Positions 26,291 to 35,668 of a DNA stretch of 64,000 nt are shown in pieces (within the stretch, counting starts at the first letter, position 1; each line of letters begins with the position of its first letter). Made by a program: the position numbers and the translations under genes. Under the pieces are notes generated by a model. The model did no database searches. It was not told the DNA's origin and saw nothing but the letters and a program-made list of their open reading frames with translations. The stretch is from Flaviflexus salsibiostraticola. GTDB lineage: Bacteria; Actinomycetota; Actinomycetes; Actinomycetales; Actinomycetaceae. Location: positions 1,426,001 through 1,490,000 of the forward strand of contig NZ_CP034438.1 of assembly GCF_003952265.1 (NCBI RefSeq), given 5' to 3'.

Positions 26291-27141
26291 CTGATCGGCT
26301 TCCCCCGGAGGTGACCCCACGGGTCGACCTCGGCCCAGGGCTCCATAACGAAGTTCCGCAGGTGGGCCCGCGGGTGGGGCAGTGTGAGGTCGGGGTCGTC
26401 GGACGTGATCTCGCGGTCCGCGATCTTGTAGGAGATGAGGTCGAGGTCGAGGGTGCGTGGGCCCCAGTGCTCCTCACGGGTCCGGCCCTGCTCATCCTCG
26501 ATCCGCTGCAGTTCTGCGAGGAGTCCGAGCGGTGACAGTCTCGTCCGGCCGATCATGACCGCGTTGATGTAGTTCGGCTGGGTCGGCTGGCTGGGCGCCA
26601 CCTCAGCCGGCGTGACACGCGTGCGAGACATCTGCTCGTACTCAAGGATCCGTGCGAGCTTCGCGGCGCCGATCTCGACCTGCGTGACCGGGTCGCCGAG
26701 GTTCGAGCCGATGCCGACCACGACCTCGGCGGCGGGCTTCGGGGTGGCGAGAAGGACGCCGAGCCGCCGGATCGACACCGAGACGTCACCGAACGTGTGC
26801 GGAATCGGTGCGGAGGGTTTGTGGACGGTGACGTCGACCGCGAGCGCGCCGGTCGCGAGCGCGGATTCGGCAATCCGCTCGGCGAGGGTCTCGATGAGGT
26901 CGACGGGCTCGCCGGTGATGAGGCGCACCGCCTCGTCGGCCACGTCCGCGTAGCTGATCGTGTCGCTGAGGTCATCGCTCGCCGCGGCGCGGGCCGTTGT
27001 CGTGTGGAGGACGATGTCGACCGTGAAGTCCTGGCCCTCCGCCTTCTCGTGATCGAAGACGCCGTGGCGGCCTCGTGCGGTGAGGCCGGTGAGCTCGATC
27101 CGGTCGGCGAGGGCTCCGGTGGGGAGATGAAGGTCAGGCAT
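26287..27141 (-). CDS. folK: FolB-FolK fusion: dihydroneopterin aldolase and HPPK
   Basis: The 284-residue protein joins two folate enzymes. Residues about 12 to 126 are dihydroneopterin aldolase (IELTGLTARGRHGVFDHEKAEGQDF with its start-side glutamate, SYADVADEAV, LIETLAERIA). Residues about 138 to 280 are 6-hydroxymethyl-dihydropterin pyrophosphokinase (VVGIGSNLGDP, WGPRTLDLDLISY, PHPRAHLRNFVMEP). In mycobacteria these are separate genes, folB and folK, in the same place. Its start overlaps folP by eight bases. Confidence 0.93.
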   Translation of the reverse strand: MPDLHLPTGALADRIELTGLTARGRHGVFDHEKAEGQDFTVDIVLHTTTARAAASDDLSDTISYADVADEAVRLITGEPVDLIETLAERIAESALATGALAVDVTVHKPSAPIPHTFGDVSVSIRRLGVLLATPKPAAEVVVGIGSNLGDPVTQVEIGAAKLARILEYEQMSRTRVTPAEVAPSQPTQPNYINAVMIGRTRLSPLGLLAELQRIEDEQGRTREEHWGPRTLDLDLISYKIADREITSDDPDLTLPHPRAHLRNFVMEPWAEVDPWGHLRGKPIR

Positions 27142-27904
27142 GGATCCTCCGAGCGATCTCGAGTGCGGCAGCGGTCATCCTCGCCTCGTGGACCCGGACG
27201 CCCCATACTCTCCCGTGGAGGAGGGCGCTGACCGTGGCCGTGGACTGGTCCCTGTCGGCGTCGACGGCGGCGAGGAAGCGCTTGCGGGAGTGGCCGATGA
27301 GCCACCGTCCGGGCAGCCGTTCCGTCAGCTCATCGAGTCTTCCGAGCACCTCCCAGTCCTGGTCCCCCACCTTGGAGAAGCCGAGGCCCGGGTCGAGGAT
27401 GAGGCGGGCCGGATCGATTCCGGCGGCTGTCGCCCTCTCGATCGCGACCGTCATCTCATCCGCGATGTCGGCGATGATGTCATCATAGACGGCGGTCTCG
27501 TTCGTCGTCACCGCCCCACCGCGGGAATGCTGGAGGACGTAGTCGGCACCGGAGTCGGCGACGACACGATGGATGTCGGGCTCGATCCTGCCGCCCGTCA
27601 CGTCGTTGATGATCGCCGCGCCTGCGGCGATGGCACGAGCGGCCGTCCGTGCGTGATACGTGTCGACGGAGACCGTGATGCCGTCCGAGACGAGGCCGGC
27701 AAGGACCGGTTCGATGCGAGCCCACTCGGCATCGGCTCCGATGCTCTCCGCACCCGGCCGGGTGGATTCCCCACCCACGTCGACGATCGTCGCGCCATCG
27801 GCGATGAGCTGCCGGCCCCGGGCCAGAGCCCGGTCGGCCGTGTCCCACTTCCCGCCGTCCGAGAACGAGTCGGGTGTGACGTTGAGGATGCCGAGGATCT
27901 CCAC
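27134..27904 (-). CDS. folP: Dihydropteroate synthase
   Basis: The 256-residue protein has ILNVTPDSFSDGGKW near the N-terminus, TIVDVGGESTRPGAE near residue 39, and the C-terminal LIGHSRKRFL. It condenses p-aminobenzoate with the pterin pyrophosphate, and is the sulfonamide target. It starts four bases after folE. Confidence 0.94.
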   Translation of the reverse strand: MEILGILNVTPDSFSDGGKWDTADRALARGRQLIADGATIVDVGGESTRPGAESIGADAEWARIEPVLAGLVSDGITVSVDTYHARTAARAIAAGAAIINDVTGGRIEPDIHRVVADSGADYVLQHSRGGAVTTNETAVYDDIIADIADEMTVAIERATAAGIDPARLILDPGLGFSKVGDQDWEVLGRLDELTERLPGRWLIGHSRKRFLAAVDADRDQSTATVSALLHGRVWGVRVHEARMTAAALEIARRIHA

Positions 27905-27908
27905 GGCT

Positions 27909-28475
27909 CTACCTGCTCATGATGAGGCTCATGGCCTCCGCACGGGTGGCCGCGCTCCTCATGACGCCGCGCACGGCAGACGTGACGGTGCGGGCACCGG
28001 GCTTGCGGGCCCCGCGCAGCGACATGCACATGTGCTCCGCCTCGACGACGACGATCGCGCCGCGCGCCCCGAGGGGATCCATGAGCGCGTCCGCGACGCT
28101 CGATGTGAGGCGCTCCTGGATCTGGGGGCGGCGGGCGTACCCGTCGACGAGCCGTGCCAGTTTCGACAGGCCGGTAACGGTGCCGTCCTCGCTGGGGATG
28201 TAGCCGACGTGGGCGACGCCGTAAAACGGCAGGAGATGGTGTTCGCACATCGAGTACACGGAGATGTCCTTGACGAGGATCATCTCCTGGTGGTCGACCT
28301 CGAAGGAGGCGGACAGGACCTCTCGCGGGTCCTCGTGCAGTCCGGAGAAGATCTCCCGGTAGGCCCGCGCCATCCGGGCCGGAGTGTCGCGCAGACCGTC
28401 ACGGTCGGGGTCCTCACCGATGGCGACGAGCAGGTCGCGGATCGCGGTCTCGACGCCCTGGAAGTTGAATGTCAC
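27909..28475 (-). CDS. folE: GTP cyclohydrolase I
   Basis: The 188-residue product has the zinc-binding [20 protein letters not shown] near residue 73 and RPQIQERLT and [14 protein letters not shown], which supply the GTP-binding and third zinc residues. It converts GTP to dihydroneopterin triphosphate, the first folate step. The start codon is GTG and overlaps the ftsH stop; a GGAGG ribosome site lies in the last ftsH codons. Confidence 0.95.
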   Translation of the reverse strand: MTFNFQGVETAIRDLLVAIGEDPDRDGLRDTPARMARAYREIFSGLHEDPREVLSASFEVDHQEMILVKDISVYSMCEHHLLPFYGVAHVGYIPSEDGTVTGLSKLARLVDGYARRPQIQERLTSSVADALMDPLGARGAIVVVEAEHMCMSLRGARKPGARTVTSAVRGVMRSAATRAEAMSLIMSR

Positions 28476-30598
28476 GAATCCTCCGGATAATCGATGGGTG
28501 GGATGGTCGAGATCGGCCGATCGTCCGAGCTCAGCCAGAGGGGACGCTCGGGCGACTTGATGACGGACGAGAAGAGCTCCGCCAACTCCTTCTCGAGCAT
28601 CGTCTCCTTCTCGAGGAGTCGCGTCGCGAGCTCATCGAGGATGTGGCGGTTCGTCGTCATGATCTCCCAGCACTCGTCGTGCGCGGCATCGATGAGGTGA
28701 CGCACCTCCTGGTCGATGACATGGGCCATCCGATCCGAGTACTCCGCGGGTCCGCCGCCGGCGGACCTCGTCATCGGGTCCGAGTCGTCCGCGACGAGCC
28801 GGACGGCGCCGACCCGGGCCGACATGCCGTACTCGGTCACCATCTTGCGGGCGATGCTCGTCGCCTTCTGAATGTCGTTCGATGCCCCGGTCGTCGGGTC
28901 GTGGAAGACGAGCTCCTCGGCGACGCGCCCGCCGAGCGCATAGACGAGCTGGTCGAGCAGCTCATTGCGCGACGTTGAATAGCGGTCCTCGGTCGGCATG
29001 ACCATCGTGTAGCCGAGTGCCCTGCCGCGGGGCAGGATCGTCACCTTCGTGACAGGGTCCGTGTGGTTGAGCGCGGCGGCCGCGAGAGCGTGACCACCCT
29101 CGTGGTACGCGGTCATCCGCTTCTCATCTGGGTTCATGACCCGGGTGCGGCGCTGGGGGCCTGCAATGACGCGGTCGATCGCCTCGTCGAGGTCATTGAG
29201 CGTCACGACATCCTGGCCTGCGCGGGCGGCGAGGAGCGCCGCCTCGTTCATGAGGTTCGCGAGATCCGCCCCGGTGAATCCGGGCGTGCGGCGGGCGATC
29301 GATTCGAGCTCGATGCCCTCGGCGATCGGCTTGCCCTCGGCGTGGACCTGGAGGATCTTCGTCCGGCCCGGCAGATCCGGGGCGTCGACGGCGATCTGGC
29401 GGTCGAAGCGGCCCGGGCGCAGCAGCGCCTGGTCGAGGACGTCGGGCCGGTTCGTGGCGGCGATGAGGATGACGTTCGTCGTCGCGTCGAAGCCGTCCAT
29501 CTCCACCAGCAGCTGGTTGAGCGTCTGCTCGCGCTCGTCATTGCCGCCGCCGACGCCGATGCCGCGGGAGCGGCCGACGGCGTCGATCTCGTCGACGAAG
29601 ATGATGGCGGGGGCGGACTGCTTCGCCTTCGTGAAGAGGTCACGCACGCGGGAGGCACCGACGCCGACGAACATCTCGACGAATTCGGAGCCGGAGATGG
29701 AGAAGAAGGGCACCTGCGCCTCGCCCGCCACTGCCTTGGCGAGGAGGGTCTTGCCCGTTCCGGGCGGGCCGTAGAGCAGCACACCCTTCGGGATCTTCGC
29801 GCCCATGTTGCGGAACTTCTCGGGCTTCTCGAGGAACTCCTTGATCTCGCCGAGCTCTTCGACGGCCTCGTCGACGCCGGCGACGTCCTCGAACGTCACG
29901 TCCGGCATCTCCTTGTCGAGGCCGGCGCCCCGGTTCTTGATCTTGCCGAAGCCGCCCATGCCGCCCTGCTGGAGCTTGGGCAGGAGGAAGATGAAGAAGC
30001 CGAGGATGATGAGGAGCGGGATCGCCATGATGAGGAGCGACGCCCAGATCGAATCCTGCGGGACGACCGAGTTGTAGCCGTTGGTCGGCTCCGCCTCCGC
30101 CACGAGCCGAGCCACCTGCTCATCCTGGGGGTCGACGTACTGGAAGGCGACCCGGTCGCCGGCCTCCTGCTCCTCCCCCTCAGCGTCGGTGACGGTCACC
30201 TCGTCGGCCAGGTCCAGGCGGACGGTCTGTGCACCCTCGGTGATGACGGCGCGCTCGACGTCACCCGGCTCCGCATCCTGGAGGATGGCGATGCCCTCCG
30301 AGGTCGAGATCGGCGTGTATTCGCTCTGCCCGAAGAAGAGGTAGTAGAAGGCGAGGATGAAGAGCGGGGTGAGGAGCCACGGGAACCACGAGCGCTTCTC
30401 GGGCTGGCCCTTGTTCGGCTTCTTCCCGTCGCTCTTCTTCTTGTCGTCGCCCTTCCTGCCGCCCGGCTGCGGGCCCTCGGGGCCGCGCCCGGCCGGCGGG
30501 CCGGGCTTCTCCGGGGACTGCCCGTCGGGGCTCGTCGACCCGCCCTGCCAGGGCTTCAGCTGCGTGCGGCGCTGCCGCTTGTCATCCGCCATAGACAT
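28472..30598 (-). CDS. ftsH: ATP-dependent zinc metalloprotease FtsH
   Basis: From the ATG at 30598 the protein has 708 residues: a basic, Pro/Gly-rich cytoplasmic tail (1-70), two membrane segments (about 73-90 and 186-206) flanking an external domain, the AAA+ module with Walker A GPPGTGKT (277-284) and [11 protein letters not shown], and the zinc site HEGGH (499-503). It degrades membrane and short-lived proteins. A longer frame begins inside hpt but is low-complexity shadow sequence. The ATG at 30592 is an equally possible start. It overlaps the hpt end by 17 bases. Confidence 0.93.
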   Translation of the reverse strand: MSMADDKRQRRTQLKPWQGGSTSPDGQSPEKPGPPAGRGPEGPQPGGRKGDDKKKSDGKKPNKGQPEKRSWFPWLLTPLFILAFYYLFFGQSEYTPISTSEGIAILQDAEPGDVERAVITEGAQTVRLDLADEVTVTDAEGEEQEAGDRVAFQYVDPQDEQVARLVAEAEPTNGYNSVVPQDSIWASLLIMAIPLLIILGFFIFLLPKLQQGGMGGFGKIKNRGAGLDKEMPDVTFEDVAGVDEAVEELGEIKEFLEKPEKFRNMGAKIPKGVLLYGPPGTGKTLLAKAVAGEAQVPFFSISGSEFVEMFVGVGASRVRDLFTKAKQSAPAIIFVDEIDAVGRSRGIGVGGGNDEREQTLNQLLVEMDGFDATTNVILIAATNRPDVLDQALLRPGRFDRQIAVDAPDLPGRTKILQVHAEGKPIAEGIELESIARRTPGFTGADLANLMNEAALLAARAGQDVVTLNDLDEAIDRVIAGPQRRTRVMNPDEKRMTAYHEGGHALAAAALNHTDPVTKVTILPRGRALGYTMVMPTEDRYSTSRNELLDQLVYALGGRVAEELVFHDPTTGASNDIQKATSIARKMVTEYGMSARVGAVRLVADDSDPMTRSAGGGPAEYSDRMAHVIDQEVRHLIDAAHDECWEIMTTNRHILDELATRLLEKETMLEKELAELFSSVIKSPERPLWLSSDDRPISTIPPIDYPEDS

Positions 30599-31136
30599 GC
30601 GGCGCCAGAGTGCCGATGAAGGGCAGGTTCCGGTACTTCTGGTCGTAGTCGAGGCCGTACCCGACGACGAACTCGTTGGGGATGTCGAAGCCGACGTACT
30701 CGACGTCGATGTCGACCGATGCCGCATCCGGCTTCCTCAGGAGCGTCGCGATCTCGACGGACGCGGGGCCGCGGGATTCCAGATTGGTCTTGAGCCAGGA
30801 CAGGGTGAGCCCGGAGTCGACGATGTCCTCGATGATGAGGACGTGCCTGCCCTCGAGGTCGGTCTCGAGGTCCTTGAGGATGCGGACCACGCCGGACGAT
30901 CTCGTACCGGAGCCGTAGGACGACACCGCCATCCAGTCCATCGTGAGCGGGGTGTGGAGCTTCCTCGTCAGATCCGCCATGACCATGACAGCGCCCTTGA
31001 GCACTCCGATGACGAGAATCTCACGGCCCTCATAGTCGCGATCGATCTCGGCGGCAAGCTCATCCAGCCGGCTCGAAATCTGCTCTTCCGTGATGAGGAT
31101 CTCCTTGAGATCCTCGCCCATATCCGTCGAATCCAC
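30582..31136 (-). CDS. hpt: Hypoxanthine phosphoribosyltransferase
   Basis: The 184-residue protein has the PRPP-binding motif VLIIEDIVDSGLTL near residue 99 and the flexible-loop segment AVSSYGSGTRSSG near residue 70. It salvages hypoxanthine and guanine. The start is GTG preceded by AGGAAGGAA. The order tilS-hpt-ftsH is conserved across Gram-positive bacteria. Confidence 0.94.
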   Translation of the reverse strand: MDSTDMGEDLKEILITEEQISSRLDELAAEIDRDYEGREILVIGVLKGAVMVMADLTRKLHTPLTMDWMAVSSYGSGTRSSGVVRILKDLETDLEGRHVLIIEDIVDSGLTLSWLKTNLESRGPASVEIATLLRKPDAASVDIDVEYVGFDIPNEFVVGYGLDYDQKYRNLPFIGTLAPHVYGG

Positions 31137-31171
31137 GAATATTCCTTCCTCAATGGCTGCTTGCGTTTATG

Positions 31172-32179
31172 CTACTCCACGACCGGCACGAGGCAGTCGC
31201 GTGTTCTCGCTACGCGCAGTCCGGGAACGTCGATGCCCTTGCCGGTCTCACCATCGAGGAGCCGGTCCACGGCTGCCACGTGCCAACCGGTCAGCTCACC
31301 GGCCCGCGCCCCGAGACCCAGCAGCCAGGCCCGCAGCACGCGCGTCCGGATTGCGGCGTGCAGGGGCCTCAGCGCCTCGAGCGCCAGCCCCTCGCCCGCG
31401 CGAGCACCGGCGAGGGCGGCGTCGGCCGCCCCGTCGATGTAGTCGAGATCGTCCTGGAGGAGCGACGCTGTCCGAGCGAGCGGCCCACGCACGTCGAGAC
31501 CCAGCGCCTCCGACAGGGCAGGCAGCGCCCGATCCCGCACGGCGGCCCTCCGCAGCGGCCGACCGTCGGCCGCGCGCCATGGCCCATCGGCTCTATTCGA
31601 GGGATCCTCCCACCACGAGGCACCCCAACCCCGCAGAGCATCCTGCAGAGCCACCCGGGTCAGTGCGAGGAAAGGCCGGGCGAAGGGAACATCATCCGTG
31701 CCCGGCAGCAGGCCCCGTGGCCTCATGCCGGCGATCGAGCGGGGGCCACTCCCCCGGCCGAGTCCCATGAGCACGGTCTCGGCCTGATCGTCGAGCGTAT
31801 GCCCGAGGAGGACGAGGGCGGGCCCGCCGACCCTGCGGGCCTCGCCGGCGATCGCCCGGTATCGCTCCGTCCGGGCGCTGCCCTCGGGGCCTTCGGCGCC
31901 GGAGGGGTCGATGCGGATCGATCGGGCGGGCATGTGCCTCTCCAGCACCTCAACGAGCTCCGCCGCTCTCTCCGCCGATCCGGGGAGGATGCCGTGGTCG
32001 ATGGTCACCGCACGGGGAAGGACGGCGGCGGGCTCGGCCTCTGCGGCGACGGCGAGCGCCACGGCCAGGGAGTCCGAACCGCCGGAGCAGGCGACGAGCA
32101 CAGAGGTCCCGGGGTCGAGCTCGGCGAGGACGGCACGAACCGCCTGGCGCGCGGCTAGGACAGCACGCGCGAAGCCCAC
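31172..32179 (-). CDS. tilS: tRNA(Ile)-lysidine synthetase
   Basis: The 335-residue protein has the PP-loop SGGSDSLAVALA near residue 32, then DHGILPGSAERAAEL and LGHTLDDQAETVLMGL, the TilS landmarks. It puts lysine on C34 of tRNA-Ile(CAU) so it reads AUA. It begins with GTG, overlapping the metalloprotease gene by 25 bases. Its C-terminal part is short, as in other actinobacterial TilS. Confidence 0.92.
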   Translation of the reverse strand: MGFARAVLAARQAVRAVLAELDPGTSVLVACSGGSDSLAVALAVAAEAEPAAVLPRAVTIDHGILPGSAERAAELVEVLERHMPARSIRIDPSGAEGPEGSARTERYRAIAGEARRVGGPALVLLGHTLDDQAETVLMGLGRGSGPRSIAGMRPRGLLPGTDDVPFARPFLALTRVALQDALRGWGASWWEDPSNRADGPWRAADGRPLRRAAVRDRALPALSEALGLDVRGPLARTASLLQDDLDYIDGAADAALAGARAGEGLALEALRPLHAAIRTRVLRAWLLGLGARAGELTGWHVAAVDRLLDGETGKGIDVPGLRVARTRDCLVPVVE

Positions 32180-33090
32180 GACTGCGGGTCCTTCACCTCG
32201 GCAGCGCTCGGCAGGTGGAGGGGGCTGCGCCAGATCTCGTTGAAGCCCTCGTGCCCCTCGGCGGCGATGATCGCCGACACGAACCGCTCTCCGTCGGCAT
32301 ACTGGTCGAGCTTGAGGTCGATCCCGAGCAGCCGGTTGATCTGCTTCGACACGGCGGAGCCCCGCCCGCGCCGAGCCGCGACGGCGGCGGTGATCCGCCT
32401 GCGCGACGGTATCCGTGCGATCGGCACGGCGTTCATCACATGCTCCGCGTGCCCCTCGAGGACCGCCATGAGGGCGAGGAGGTCACCGAAGGCATCATCA
32501 TCGGCCCCATCCTCAAGGGAGTCGATCGCGATCTGAACCTTGGCGATGATGACGTCCTTGAGCCAGTTGGCGGCCGCGAACTGGAAGGCATGGGTGAATT
32601 CGTGGACGCTCACGAACAGCTGCACGTCCATGATGTCGAGATTCCACTCGGTCGCGAATTCCCAGATGTTCGGGGCGACGAGGAGGAGCCTGCCGGCGAT
32701 GGGGAGGCCCCGGCCCGGCAGTGCTGTCAGCGCGAACGGATCATACTGGCCGAGGATGCGGGGGGCGAGGAACGCGAGTGCTCCCGCGAGCTCCTCGGAG
32801 GCCAGCCGGTCGGCGAACCGGCCGCCGTCGACGACATCATCAAGAAGCGGCGCAACCGAGACGGCTGCCGCCTGCGCCCACCCTGGCCGGGCGAGCACCG
32901 ACACCGGGGTGGCGGCGACCGTGTCGGTGAGATCGTGCAGGTGTGTCACATCGGCGACCACCTCGGGCGCCATTGCGGCGGCCCGCCGCAGCCCCGTCGC
33001 GACAGCGCGGGCCTTCGCGGGCGTGATGGTCGGGCCCGATCCGGAGAGCTGGCGCACCCGGCGGTAGACGATCGTCGGATCAACCGGCAT
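32155..33090 (-). CDS. DUF2342 putative zinc metalloprotease
   Basis: From the ATG at 33090, preceded by GGGGAGA, the protein has 311 residues. A zinc-protease HExxH motif is visible in VSVHEFTHAFQF near residue 160, with a downstream glutamate in VLEGHAEHVM. The family (sometimes called coenzyme F420 biosynthesis-associated) lies between dacB and tilS in many Actinobacteria, matching Rv3626c. No signal peptide is visible; the substrate is unknown. Confidence 0.85.
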   Translation of the reverse strand: MPVDPTIVYRRVRQLSGSGPTITPAKARAVATGLRRAAAMAPEVVADVTHLHDLTDTVAATPVSVLARPGWAQAAAVSVAPLLDDVVDGGRFADRLASEELAGALAFLAPRILGQYDPFALTALPGRGLPIAGRLLLVAPNIWEFATEWNLDIMDVQLFVSVHEFTHAFQFAAANWLKDVIIAKVQIAIDSLEDGADDDAFGDLLALMAVLEGHAEHVMNAVPIARIPSRRRITAAVAARRGRGSAVSKQINRLLGIDLKLDQYADGERFVSAIIAAEGHEGFNEIWRSPLHLPSAAEVKDPQSWASRVLS

Positions 33091-34450
33091 GATCTTCTCC
33101 CCCTGCGAGCGCATTGAGCGCCTCATCGATGGCGGGACGCACGATCGCCGTCGTCCCCGACTCTAGATCATCGATGAGGATCGAGAAGGCCAGGACCTGG
33201 CCCTGACGGGTCGTCACATAGCCCGACAGCGAGTTCGTCTCGACGAGGGTTCCGGTCTTCGCCCGGACAAGGCCGCCAGCCTCCATACCCGAGAAGCGCT
33301 CCACGAGAGTCCCGCTCAGGCCCGCGACGGGCATGCTGTGCGGCAGGGAGGCCAGCGGGCAGGACGTGCACGCTCCTCCCTCGACGAGAACCTCCGTCAG
33401 AAGGGCCGCGCTCACACGGTTGTCCATCGACAGCCCCGCGGTATCCGACATGATGAGTCCGGTCGTGGTGAAGCCCTGCTCGGCCAGCGAATCGCGGACG
33501 GCCCTCGCGGATCCGTCGAAGGTGGCCGGCAGGCCACGTTCGATGGCAACGAGATGGCCGAGCGCCTCGGCCATCGAGTTATCCGAGATCGTCAGGCAGT
33601 GGTCGACGAGGTCGCGAATGGGGGCGGAGTGGACGACGCCCGCGGGTTCGGCTGAGGCCGGCGCGGCGGCCGTGCCGACCGCCCGCACCTCGATGCCGCG
33701 CTCGCGGAGCCGCTCGGCGAAGACGGCGCCGGCATCGATGTCCGGGGTCGCGGAGTAGAAGCCGTCGATCCGGCCGCGGTCGATCGCCAGCGGTCTCATC
33801 GGCATGATGTAGGACCGGTCGATGCCCTGGACGACGTCGTTGTAGTCGGCGCCCGAGAACAGGCTGGAGTCGACGTTGAGGTCGATCGAGGTCACGCCGC
33901 GGGCGGCCAGCTCATCTGCCGCCTGGTCGGCCAGGCCGCCGAGACCGGCGCGGCCGAGCTGTGCATGCGGATCGCCCTGGTCCGGCGCCAGGTAGATGTC
34001 GCCGCCGCCGACGAGATAGAGGGTGTCGCCCGCGAGACGTGCGGACGTGGGGAGTGTCGTGTCGGGGCCCAGCTCCGCGAGCGCCGCCGCCGATGTGAGG
34101 ATCTTGATGCTCGAGGCGGGCACCTTTCCCTCATCCCCCGCCATGTCGAACAGCAGGCTCCCGTCGAGGTCGCGGACGACGAATGAGGTGCTTCCGGTGT
34201 TCCTAGAGTCCTCCGCCAAACGCTGAGCAATGGCCGCAATCGTCTCCGAGGAAATGCCCTCGACGGCCTCCGACTGCGGAACGTCTGCGTCAAACACCTC
34301 GAAATCAGCGGCTTCAGGGTAGGCTCGTGGCTCTGACGGCTTGTCAGCTGCCGTGAGAATACCGGGGGCCACGTCAACTGCATCCGCGATGACGTAGCCT
34401 CCAAGTAGAATCAGGACAGCGACAATAACTGCCTGCGATCGTGCCTTCAC
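33080..34450 (-). CDS. dacB: D-alanyl-D-alanine carboxypeptidase/endopeptidase (PBP4 type, S13)
   Basis: The 456-residue protein begins with a membrane anchor or signal segment (residues 6 to 23) and has the three penicillin-binding motifs in order: SxxK at 113-116 (SSIK), SxN at 289-291 (SDN) and KTG at 398-400. The long insert between the first two is typical of PBP4. It trims or cuts peptidoglycan peptides outside the cell. It starts with GTG, 64 bases from ppa on the other strand, so the two share a compact divergent promoter region. Confidence 0.93.
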   Translation of the reverse strand: MKARSQAVIVAVLILLGGYVIADAVDVAPGILTAADKPSEPRAYPEAADFEVFDADVPQSEAVEGISSETIAAIAQRLAEDSRNTGSTSFVVRDLDGSLLFDMAGDEGKVPASSIKILTSAAALAELGPDTTLPTSARLAGDTLYLVGGGDIYLAPDQGDPHAQLGRAGLGGLADQAADELAARGVTSIDLNVDSSLFSGADYNDVVQGIDRSYIMPMRPLAIDRGRIDGFYSATPDIDAGAVFAERLRERGIEVRAVGTAAAPASAEPAGVVHSAPIRDLVDHCLTISDNSMAEALGHLVAIERGLPATFDGSARAVRDSLAEQGFTTTGLIMSDTAGLSMDNRVSAALLTEVLVEGGACTSCPLASLPHSMPVAGLSGTLVERFSGMEAGGLVRAKTGTLVETNSLSGYVTTRQGQVLAFSILIDDLESGTTAIVRPAIDEALNALAGGEDHAG

Positions 34451-34514
34451 CTTGTCAGTGTGTCACGATCGTTCAACGTTCACCACAAAGGAACCTGGAG
34501 CCAAAGGAGGCGTC

Positions 34515-35018
34515 ATGTTGGAGTTCGATGTCACCATCGAGATCCCCAAAGGCAACCGGAACAAGTACGAAGTCGATCATAAGACTGGGCGCATCCGGCT
34601 CGATCGTATGCTGTTCACCGCCACTCGTTACCCCGACGACTATGGCTTCATCGACGACACCCTCGGAGAGGATGGCGACCCGCTGGACGCGCTCGTCCTT
34701 CTGGAGGAGCCGACATTCCCGGGCTGCGTCATCCGCTGCCGGGCGCTCGGCATGTTCCGCATGAAGGATGAGGCGGGCGGCGACGACAAGGTGCTGTGCG
34801 TTCCCTCCGGTGACCAGCGCGCCTCGTGGCGCGTCGATATCGATGATGTCTCCGAATTCCATCGCCTCGAGATTCAGCACTTCTTCGAGGTGTACAAGGA
34901 TCTCGAACCCGGCAAGTCCGTCGAGGGAGCCCACTGGGTGGACCGTGCGGCTGCCGAGGAGGAGATCCGCGCCTCCTACCAGCGTGCCATCGACCAGGGC
35001 TATTACGACGATCACTGA
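34515..35018 (+). CDS. ppa: Inorganic pyrophosphatase
   Basis: The 167-residue product starts at the ATG at 34515, right after a near-perfect AAAGGAGG site. It has the family I signature with metal-binding aspartates ([12 protein letters not shown] near residue 53) and [11 protein letters not shown] at the N-terminus. It hydrolyses pyrophosphate. Divergent from dacB, as in mycobacteria. Confidence 0.95.
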   Translation: MLEFDVTIEIPKGNRNKYEVDHKTGRIRLDRMLFTATRYPDDYGFIDDTLGEDGDPLDALVLLEEPTFPGCVIRCRALGMFRMKDEAGGDDKVLCVPSGDQRASWRVDIDDVSEFHRLEIQHFFEVYKDLEPGKSVEGAHWVDRAAAEEEIRASYQRAIDQGYYDDH

Positions 35019-35058
35019 GGGCTGACCACAGAGGTCACCTCCAACCGCCTCCTTGCAT

Positions 35059-35090
35059 GACCCGGGTGTCGCTCAGTCGACATCCGGGTC
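35059..35090. terminator. Hairpin between convergent ppa and the DUF1648 gene
   Basis: A 13-base stem with one G-U pair (GACCCGGGTGTCG against CGACATCCGGGTC) and a six-base loop lies 40 bases after the ppa stop and overlaps the last codons of the opposite gene. TGTCTGTG follows on the plus strand. Confidence 0.65.
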
Positions 35091-35564
35091 TGTCTGTGCC
35101 CCCCGACGCAGGCGAATCATGCCAAGGAGGACGATGACGAGAGGTGCCAGAGCGATCGCGGCGCTGAGCCCCGGCGGTGCTGCGAAGCGTTCGGATTGGG
35201 CCAGCGGGGCCTCCCAGGCAAGCGCTGCGACGGAGAGAGCAAGAACTCCCAGCATCGTTCGCATCGGACCGATCAGCGCGCCCTTAGCCTCGGCACTGAG
35301 CTCCTGACCGTGCGCCGTCGCCGTGGCATGGAAGCGTGCGAGAAGCCAGAGGGCAGCGACGAGGATCGACATGGCGATCGGAACAGACCAGACCAGCCAC
35401 CGGGGTCCCACGGCGTTCGTCTCGCCCGTAAGAGAGATATGGATCGGCACCTCGGCAGGGAGCTCGCCGACGATCGTGCCCGTGTACGCGACTGCAGACA
35501 GAGCGGCGAGCTGGGCGGCGGCGAACAGGATCCGGTGCCCCGCGCTGAGCGGCCTGTCCATCAT
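35073..35564 (-). CDS. DUF1648-type small membrane protein
   Basis: The 163-residue protein has about four membrane segments and, near residue 35, LPAEVPIHISLTGETNAVG, the pattern of the DUF1648 domain (proline, histidine, glycine and asparagine spaced as in that family). Such domains occur in SdpI-like membrane proteins. It stands alone between ppa and the NlpC/P60 gene. Confidence 0.65.
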   Translation of the reverse strand: MMDRPLSAGHRILFAAAQLAALSAVAYTGTIVGELPAEVPIHISLTGETNAVGPRWLVWSVPIAMSILVAALWLLARFHATATAHGQELSAEAKGALIGPMRTMLGVLALSVAALAWEAPLAQSERFAAPPGLSAAIALAPLVIVLLGMIRLRRGAQTDPDVD

Positions 35565-35630
35565 TGCCTCGCCTCACCTCTTGAGGATTCACATTGTAGG
35601 GGAACCGGCATGCCGGCAATTCCGGACATA

Positions 35631-35663
35631 GGACTGGGGCGGGCCAATGGCCCGCCCCAGTCC
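35631..35663. terminator. Strong hairpin at the 3' end of the NlpC/P60 gene
   Basis: Sixteen-base perfect arms (GGACTGGGGCGGGCCA and complement) around one base lie five bases after the stop of the minus-strand endopeptidase gene. Confidence 0.8.
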
Positions 35664-35668
35664 ACGAA